From: Desulfotignum sp.
GTDB lineage: Bacteria > Desulfobacterota > Desulfobacteria > Desulfobacterales > Desulfobacteraceae
Reading direction: 5' to 3'
NCBI GenBank assembly: GCA_021737445.1
Contig: JAIPDY010000084.1
Location: 1-11,757, forward strand
DNA: 11,757 nucleotides
The translations under genes were made by a program, and so were the position numbers. Shown here one piece after another: positions 7,321 through 11,757 of the stretch; position 1 is the first letter of the stretch, and each line of letters opens with the position of its first letter. The notes beneath the pieces were generated by a model. That model was not told where the DNA came from, searched no databases, and saw nothing but the letters and a program-made list of their open reading frames with translations.

Positions 7321-8065
7321 TGGATCGGCTGAAATTGATACCAATGTCACCATCGGGCCCTATACCATTGTCAAATCTGATGTACGCATCGGATCCGGCA
7401 CCACCATCGGGCCCTATACCACCATAGAAAGTTATGTCTCCATTGGAGAAGACTGCCAGATATTCCAGTACGCCGCCATCGGCGGGGCTCCCCAGGATCT
7501 GAAGTTCCATGGAGAAAAAAGCTATCTTACCATCGGCCGGGGTTCCATCATCCGGGAATTTGTCACCATCAACCGGGGAACGGAATCGGGCGGCGGCATC
7601 ACCGAAGTGGGAGAAGAAAATTATCTTATGGCCTATACCCACATCGCCCATGACTGCAAAACCGGCAGACAGGTGATCCTGGCCAACAATTCCACGCTGG
7701 CCGGGCACATCGAAATCGGAGATCATGCCACCATCGGCGGACTGGTGGCCATTCATCAGTTTGTCAAAATCGGAGATTATGCCTACATCGGCGGCAAATC
7801 AGCCGTGGTCAAAGATATCCCGCCTTATGTCATTGCCGCAGGAGACAGGGCCGCCCTTCACGGGCTCAACAATGTGGGCCTTAAACGCTACCGGTTTTCC
7901 ACCTTTACTTTGGGGGAGCTCAAAAAAGCCTACCGGATCTTTTTCAGGATCGGACTGACCGTGAAGCAGGCCTCAGAACGGGTGAAAGCAGAGGTGGAAC
8001 AGATTCCGGAGGTGAAAAATTTCACGGAATTTATTGTCAATTCCCACCGGGGGATTACCAGATAG
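7295..8065 (+). CDS. lpxA: Acyl-ACP--UDP-N-acetylglucosamine O-acyltransferase LpxA
   Basis: First enzyme of lipid A synthesis. It transfers a 3-hydroxyacyl group from ACP to the 3-OH of UDP-GlcNAc in the cytoplasm and works as a homotrimer. The 256-residue protein is near the usual ~260. A left-handed beta-helix of hexapeptide repeats starts at residue 1 (MIHPTAIIDGSAEI) and continues to ~185. A C-terminal helical domain ends in NSHRGITR. Alignment by eye to E. coli LpxA places the catalytic base at His119 (His125) in HIAHDC, with conserved His116, His138 and His154. The chain-length ruler position (Gly173 in E. coli) is Gly167. E. coli His99 and His191 correspond to Asn93 and Arg185 here, as in some non-enteric LpxA proteins. 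The gene overlaps lpxD by 26 bp and is followed 5 nt later by lpxI; the usual intervening fabZ is absent. Confidence 0.97.
   Translation: MIHPTAIIDGSAEIDTNVTIGPYTIVKSDVRIGSGTTIGPYTTIESYVSIGEDCQIFQYAAIGGAPQDLKFHGEKSYLTIGRGSIIREFVTINRGTESGGGITEVGEENYLMAYTHIAHDCKTGRQVILANNSTLAGHIEIGDHATIGGLVAIHQFVKIGDYAYIGGKSAVVKDIPPYVIAAGDRAALHGLNNVGLKRYRFSTFTLGELKKAYRIFFRIGLTVKQASERVKAEVEQIPEVKNFTEFIVNSHRGITR
7348..7421 (+). repeat. Exact 20-bp direct repeat within lpxA hexapeptide-coil coding sequence
   Basis: Bases 7348-7367 and 7402-7421 are identical and both encode TIGPYT in the beta-helix. Their offset of 54 bp equals 18 codons, one complete three-hexapeptide coil. This most likely reflects coil-level repetition in the protein and not a mobile or regulatory repeat. 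Confidence 0.7.
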
Positions 8066-8070
8066 ACACA

Positions 8071-8889
8071 ATGAAAATCGGACTCATCGCAGGCGGCGGA
8101 CAGTTTCCACTGCTGTTTGCCAAAAAGGCGGCCCAAAAAGGGATCAAGGTGGCAGCAGCCGGTTTTGTTTCTGAAACAGACCCGGCTCTGGCCGAAACAG
8201 TAGATGCCTTTCAATGGCTGTATCTGGGGCAGGTGTCCAGGCTGGTCAAATTTTTCAGGCACCATGGCATTCACCAGGCCGTGATGCTGGGAACCATCCA
8301 CAAGACCGCTATTTTCAAGGATATCCGGCCGGATTTCAAAGCCCTGGCCTTTATCCTTAAAACCGGGCGAAGCCATGATAATACCATTTTGACATCATTT
8401 GCAGACCTGATGCAAAACCAGGGCATCAACATCAGGCCGTCAACCTTTCTGCTGCCCGAACTTTTAAGCCCGCCCGGCTGCTGGACCCGGCGCTCCATGG
8501 ACAAAGCGGAACAACAGGATGCCAGCCAGGGATGGCAACTGGCAAAAGCGGTGGGCAAACTGGATATCGGCCAGTGCATTGTAATCAGCAACGGCACGGT
8601 TCTGGCCGTGGAAGCCATTGACGGCACCGATGCCACCATCCGGCGGGGAGGGCACCTGGCCCGGGGCAATGGATGTGTGGTGGTCAAATTGTCCAAGCCC
8701 CAGCAGGACCTGCGGTTTGATCTGCCTGCTGCCGGGTGTGACACCATACGGACCATGGCAGCCTCGGGTGCCACTGCCCTGGTGCTGGAAGCCTGCAGGT
8801 CCCTGGCCTTTGACAGAGAACAGATGATTGCCCTGGCAGATGAACACAACATCTCCATCACCGCCCTGACAGATGATGATCTTCCATGA
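8071..8889 (+). CDS. lpxI: UDP-2,3-diacylglucosamine pyrophosphatase LpxI (DUF1009 family)
   Basis: Cytoplasmic/peripheral enzyme that hydrolyses UDP-2,3-diacylglucosamine to lipid X and UMP, the step performed by the unrelated LpxH in E. coli. The 272-residue length is typical of LpxI. The N-terminus MKIGLIAGGGQFPLLFAKKA is the family signature. The N-terminal domain spans ~1-130. The C-terminal catalytic domain (~135-272) carries ISNGTVLAVEAIDGTDATI, the GCVVVKLSKPQQD segment and RFDLPAAG with Asp217. Asp217 is the likely counterpart of the essential Asp225 of Caulobacter LpxI (by-eye inference). The location between lpxA and lpxB fits the pathway order, since its product is one of the two LpxB substrates. 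No strong Shine-Dalgarno is visible, and the start lies 5 nt after lpxA, so coupling is likely. Its stop overlaps the lpxB start in an ATGA arrangement. Confidence 0.94.
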   Translation: MKIGLIAGGGQFPLLFAKKAAQKGIKVAAAGFVSETDPALAETVDAFQWLYLGQVSRLVKFFRHHGIHQAVMLGTIHKTAIFKDIRPDFKALAFILKTGRSHDNTILTSFADLMQNQGINIRPSTFLLPELLSPPGCWTRRSMDKAEQQDASQGWQLAKAVGKLDIGQCIVISNGTVLAVEAIDGTDATIRRGGHLARGNGCVVVKLSKPQQDLRFDLPAAGCDTIRTMAASGATALVLEACRSLAFDREQMIALADEHNISITALTDDDLP

Positions 8890-10082
8890 CCGTTCTTAAC
8901 AGCCATATCATGGTGCTGGCCGGAGAGCCTTCCGGTGATGTTCACGGATCAGATCTGGTGGCAGCCATGAAGCAGTGTGATCCGTCACTTGAATTTTGCG
9001 GCATCGGCGGCCCTTGCCTGGCCGACGCCGGAGTGGATCTGTTTTTTTCCATTGATCATCTCTCCGCCATGGGGCTCACCGAAGTGATCCGGCAGCTTGG
9101 TCCCATCAAAAAGGCGTTTGACCTTTTCAGGCAGCAGCTGCGGGTTGTGAATCCAGACCTGCTCATCCTCATCGATTATCCCGGGTTCAATCTCAAGGCG
9201 GCAAAATATGCCAGAACCCACAGTAAAACTAAAATATTTTACTACATACCCCCCAAGGTCTGGGCATGGAAAAAATCACGCCTTGTGCAGATCAGACAGA
9301 CCGTTGACCATGCCGGACTTATCTTTCCTTTTGAAGAAAAACTATATAAAAAAGCGGGCATTCCTGCCACCTATGTGGGAAATCCTTTGATGGACCGGTA
9401 CCCTTATCTGCCGGCCAGGTCCTTTAAAACAACTTCCACTGTGTCAGATCCATGGATCATCGGACTTTTGCCCGGCTCCAGAAAAAATGAAATACAAAAT
9501 CTTCTGGATCTGATGTTGACTGCAGGAGAAAAGATCCACAGGCATGATCCCCATGTCAGGTTTCTTGTGTCAGCAGCAGACGCAATCCCCCTGGAAATGA
9601 TTGAAAAAAAAATGGGTGCCCGTCAAAACAGCGCTCTGTTTCAGGTAGTACCAGGCTTTCCCAGGCAGATTTTTGATCAGGCTGACATGCTCATTGCCGC
9701 ATCCGGCACCATCACCCTTGAAGCAGCCCTGTGCAGGATACCCACGGTGATCGTTTACAAAATGTCTCCTTTTACCTTCAGGGTTGCCAAAGCAGTCGTC
9801 AAGGTAAAATATGCCGGCCTGGCAAATATCATTGTGAACAAACCCGTGATGCCTGAACTGCTTCAAACAGACGCAACCGCTGACAACATATGTCACACCG
9901 CCCTGGACATGCTTGACAATCTGCCCGAATACAGGCAGAAGCTGTTTTTGGTCAGACAGCTTCTGGGATCTCCCGGTGCAGCGAAAAGGGCGGCAAAAAC
10001 AGCATTGGACCTGATACACCAGGCCAAAAAATCCGGCAATCAGACAAATCGGTGTTTGACAAACAATAACAAACCTTATTAA
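8886..10082 (+). CDS. lpxB: Lipid-A-disaccharide synthase LpxB
   Basis: Family GT19 glycosyltransferase that joins UDP-2,3-diacylglucosamine to lipid X to form the beta-1,6 lipid A disaccharide at the inner face of the membrane. The 398-residue protein shows family motifs in order: AGEPSGDVHG near the N-terminus (~12-21), GIGGPCLADAG (~38-48), IDYPGFNLKAAKYA (~97-110), YYIPPKVWAWKKSR (~119-132), LLPGSRKNEI (~195-204) and ASGTITLEAAL (~275-285). E. coli has a second Asp where this protein has Gly in IDYPGFN; that variation is common outside enterics. The last ~20 residues are polar and unlike the family, giving a slightly long C-terminus (E. coli is 382 residues). The start overlaps the lpxI stop by 4 bp (ATGA). 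An internal ATG at 8910 would begin directly at MVLAGEPSGD and is a possible alternative start. Confidence 0.96.
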   Translation: MTVLNSHIMVLAGEPSGDVHGSDLVAAMKQCDPSLEFCGIGGPCLADAGVDLFFSIDHLSAMGLTEVIRQLGPIKKAFDLFRQQLRVVNPDLLILIDYPGFNLKAAKYARTHSKTKIFYYIPPKVWAWKKSRLVQIRQTVDHAGLIFPFEEKLYKKAGIPATYVGNPLMDRYPYLPARSFKTTSTVSDPWIIGLLPGSRKNEIQNLLDLMLTAGEKIHRHDPHVRFLVSAADAIPLEMIEKKMGARQNSALFQVVPGFPRQIFDQADMLIAASGTITLEAALCRIPTVIVYKMSPFTFRVAKAVVKVKYAGLANIIVNKPVMPELLQTDATADNICHTALDMLDNLPEYRQKLFLVRQLLGSPGAAKRAAKTALDLIHQAKKSGNQTNRCLTNNNKPY

Positions 10083-10085
10083 AGT
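10056..10085 (+). promoter_or_regulatory. Possible sigma70-type promoter upstream of the CBS-domain gene
   Basis: A consensus -35 TTGACA at 10056-10061 is followed by weak -10 candidates: TAAAGT at 10080-10085 (18-nt spacer) or TATTAA at 10077-10082 (15-nt spacer). It spans the end of lpxB and the AT-rich 46-bp gap, the largest gap in the window. It would let the downstream genes be transcribed independently of the lpx operon. Sequence match only, with no experimental support. Confidence 0.35.
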
Positions 10086-10128
10086 AATTTTTAAAATTGA
10101 TATGCTTTGAAGGAAAGAACATATTTTA

Positions 10129-11370
10129 ATGACATTTAGTATGACATTGCTGATCATTTGTCTGGTGTTATCCGGCTTTTTTTCATCTTCTGAAACCGCG
10201 CTTTTCTCCATTTCAAAAATTAAAGCACTCCATATAGCAAAAGACGGGTCCAGAACCGGGCATCTGATCATGAAAATGAAGCAGGACCCCCACACCCTGT
10301 TGACAACCATTCTCATCGGCAACAACCTGGTGAACATCGGCGGGTCAGCTTTGGCCACATCAATTGCCATGGCCTATTTCAAATCCAATGCCGTGGGCAT
10401 TGCCACCGGTGTCATGACCCTGGTCATTCTGGTATTCGGAGAGATCTTCCCTAAATCTTTTGCCACCCAGAACAATTTGCTGGTGGCCCGGGCTGTTATC
10501 TTTCCCCTTTACTGGCTTTCCAAAATCTTCTGGCCCCTGATCATTCTTCTTAATTTCATCCCAAAACTCCATGGATCAATCAATCCGGCATACCACACCG
10601 TGACTGAAGATGAACTCATGACCATGGTGGAAGTGGTGGAGGAGGAGGGGGAAATCAAGGAAGCGGAAAAAGAATACATCACCAATATATTTGAATTTGA
10701 CGACACCTCATGCTGTGAAATCATGACCCCCAGGGCAGACATGTATGTGGTGGATGCAGCTGAAAACCTGGATATCCAGCAGATACTGGAAACAGGATAT
10801 TCAAGGATACCGGTGATTGAAGACAGCATCGACAATGTGATCGGCATTCTGCATGTCAAGGATCTGTTTGCAAGCTTTCAGAAAATGACCGCATCTGAAA
10901 AACAGATCGAGGTCCTGGAGATCAAATCGATCATGAAAAAACCCTATTTTATCCCTGAATCCAAAAAACTGGATTCCCTGCTCCAGGAATTCAAGGCCAA
11001 AAAAAGCCATATGGCCATTGTGGTGGATGAACACGGCGGAGTCGCAGGGCTTGTAACCCTGGAGGATGTGGTGGAGGAGATCATCGGGGAAATCACAGAT
11101 GAGACCGACCGGATGGTGCCTGACATTGTCCGGCTCAAGGACAATAAATGGCTGGTGGCCGGCCGGATTGATGTGGATGACTTAAACAAGGAGATCGATA
11201 TCAATATTCCCGAATCTGTCAGCTATGACACCTTTTCCGGTTTTTTTTTAGAACAGATCGACAGAATTCCCCAGCCCGGAGAATCCATTATCATTGACAA
11301 ATGGACAGCAACTGTCAAGGACATGGACGGCAACCGGATACAGTCTTTTATTGTCAAAAAAGAAACATAA
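10129..11370 (+). CDS. DUF21/CBS/CorC_HlyC domain membrane protein (CNNM/CorC-like transporter family)
   Basis: Inner-membrane protein of the CNNM/CorC family, whose members are linked to Mg2+ (or Co2+) export and homeostasis; older databases call them hemolysin-like. The 413-residue protein has a DUF21 transmembrane domain at ~1-150, with hydrophobic segments near 5-21, 62-84, 88-109 and 122-144 and the signature SGFFSSSETALFS. Two CBS domains follow: one from MTPRADM (199) to HVKDLF (~246), the other from ~269 to ~322 with HMAIVVDEHGGVAGLVTLED. The C-terminal CorC_HlyC domain occupies ~333-410. ATG 10129 is the first available ATG start because an in-frame TGA lies at 10108-10110. AAGGAAAG at 10110-10117 may serve as the ribosome binding site, though the spacing is long. 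It has no known direct role in lipid A synthesis. A 46-bp gap separates it from lpxB, and only 2 bp separate it from aroE. Confidence 0.9.
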   Translation: MTFSMTLLIICLVLSGFFSSSETALFSISKIKALHIAKDGSRTGHLIMKMKQDPHTLLTTILIGNNLVNIGGSALATSIAMAYFKSNAVGIATGVMTLVILVFGEIFPKSFATQNNLLVARAVIFPLYWLSKIFWPLIILLNFIPKLHGSINPAYHTVTEDELMTMVEVVEEEGEIKEAEKEYITNIFEFDDTSCCEIMTPRADMYVVDAAENLDIQQILETGYSRIPVIEDSIDNVIGILHVKDLFASFQKMTASEKQIEVLEIKSIMKKPYFIPESKKLDSLLQEFKAKKSHMAIVVDEHGGVAGLVTLEDVVEEIIGEITDETDRMVPDIVRLKDNKWLVAGRIDVDDLNKEIDINIPESVSYDTFSGFFLEQIDRIPQPGESIIIDKWTATVKDMDGNRIQSFIVKKET

Positions 11371-11372
11371 CC

Positions 11373-11757
11373 ATGATGCGCATCACTGCCGATACAACGC
11401 TCTTTTGTGTGCTGGGCAACCCGGTGTCACACTCTAAAAGCCCTTTGGTTCACAACCAGGCATTTACAGACAACCGCATCGATGCGGTTTATCTGGCCTT
11501 TGCCCCCATGGATATCCGGAAAGCTGTGCATGCGGTGCGGCAGTTCAATATCCAGGGAGTATCTGTGACCATTCCGTTCAAACAAAGCGTGATGGCCCAT
11601 CTGGACTGGATAGATGACCAGGCCCTGGCCATCGGGGCGGTGAACACCATTGTCAACCGGAACAACCGGCTTTTGGGATACAATACCGACAGCCGGGCAG
11701 CGGTTGCGCCGCTGGGCCGTTTTGGCATTGCCGACAAAACCGTTCTGATCATCGGAG
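11373..11757 (+). CDS. aroE: Shikimate dehydrogenase (3' end outside window)
   Basis: Cytoplasmic NADP-dependent reductase converting 3-dehydroshikimate to shikimate in the chorismate/aromatic amino acid pathway. The window holds the first 128 codons of roughly 270-280. This covers the N-terminal substrate-binding domain and the first strand of the Rossmann domain (KTVLIIG at the edge, leading into the nucleotide-binding glycine motif). Visible features are the shikimate-binding GNPVSHSKSP (Ser19 and Ser21), VTIPFK with catalytic Lys70, GAVNTIV with Asn91, and GYNTD with catalytic Asp106. The residue after this Asp is Ser107 where many AroE proteins have Gly. Tandem ATGs at 11373 and 11376 are both possible starts; the first lies 2 nt after the preceding stop. 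No clear Shine-Dalgarno is visible, so coupling to the upstream gene is likely. Confidence 0.94.
   Translation, partial: MMRITADTTLFCVLGNPVSHSKSPLVHNQAFTDNRIDAVYLAFAPMDIRKAVHAVRQFNIQGVSVTIPFKQSVMAHLDWIDDQALAIGAVNTIVNRNNRLLGYNTDSRAAVAPLGRFGIADKTVLIIG

Noticed and set aside
8271..8945. Antisense open frame of 224 codons opposite lpxI
   Set aside because: It is a Ser/Arg/Pro-rich mirror translation of lpxI with no recognisable motif.
10083..10128. Rho-independent terminator after lpxB
   Set aside because: The gap is AT-rich but has no GC-rich stem followed by a T run.

Overview
The window is a compact, single-strand (+) block of bacterial housekeeping genes for envelope biogenesis. It runs from a 5'-truncated lysS at the left edge to a 3'-truncated aroE at the right edge. 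The genome is Gram-negative, because the window encodes lipid A synthesis enzymes, BamA, the periplasmic chaperone Skp/OmpH and Lol lipoprotein-sorting components. The order lysS-lolC-lolD-bamA-ompH-lpxD-lpxA-lpxI-lpxB, the use of LpxI instead of LpxH, a single LolC/E-type permease and roughly balanced base composition together suggest a deltaproteobacterial (Desulfobacterota, possibly Desulfobacteraceae-like) chromosome. That taxonomic placement is inference and was not tested by search.

Layout: lysyl-tRNA synthetase (2-1096, N-terminus outside the window); lipoprotein-releasing ABC transporter permease (1103-2329) and ATPase (2322-3023); BamA with an extra N-terminal domain (3025-5661); Skp/OmpH (5691-6224); LpxD (6244-7320); LpxA (7295-8065); LpxI (8071-8889); LpxB (8886-10082); a 46-bp AT-rich gap with a possible promoter; a DUF21/CBS/CorC-type membrane protein (10129-11370); and the N-terminal part of shikimate dehydrogenase (11373 to the edge). 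Gaps are 1-29 bp or overlaps everywhere except before the CBS protein, so lysS to lpxB probably forms one transcription unit with translational coupling. No stretch over 300 bp lacks a gene. I saw no tRNA, rRNA, CRISPR array, insertion sequence or convincing hairpin terminator.

Functionally, LpxA, LpxD, LpxI and LpxB cover four steps of the path from UDP-GlcNAc to the lipid A disaccharide; LpxC, LpxK and KdtA must be encoded elsewhere. LolC/LolD release lipoproteins from the inner membrane, Skp escorts unfolded porins across the periplasm, and BamA inserts them into the outer membrane. The operon thus links LPS, lipoprotein and outer-membrane-protein assembly.

This is mostly a conserved core region, and I see no convincing new biological system. 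The points worth a second look are the absence of fabZ between lpxD and lpxA (replaced by a 26-bp gene overlap), the TolB-N/CsgG-like extra domain on BamA together with its shortened barrel loops, and the downstream neighbourhood of lpxB.
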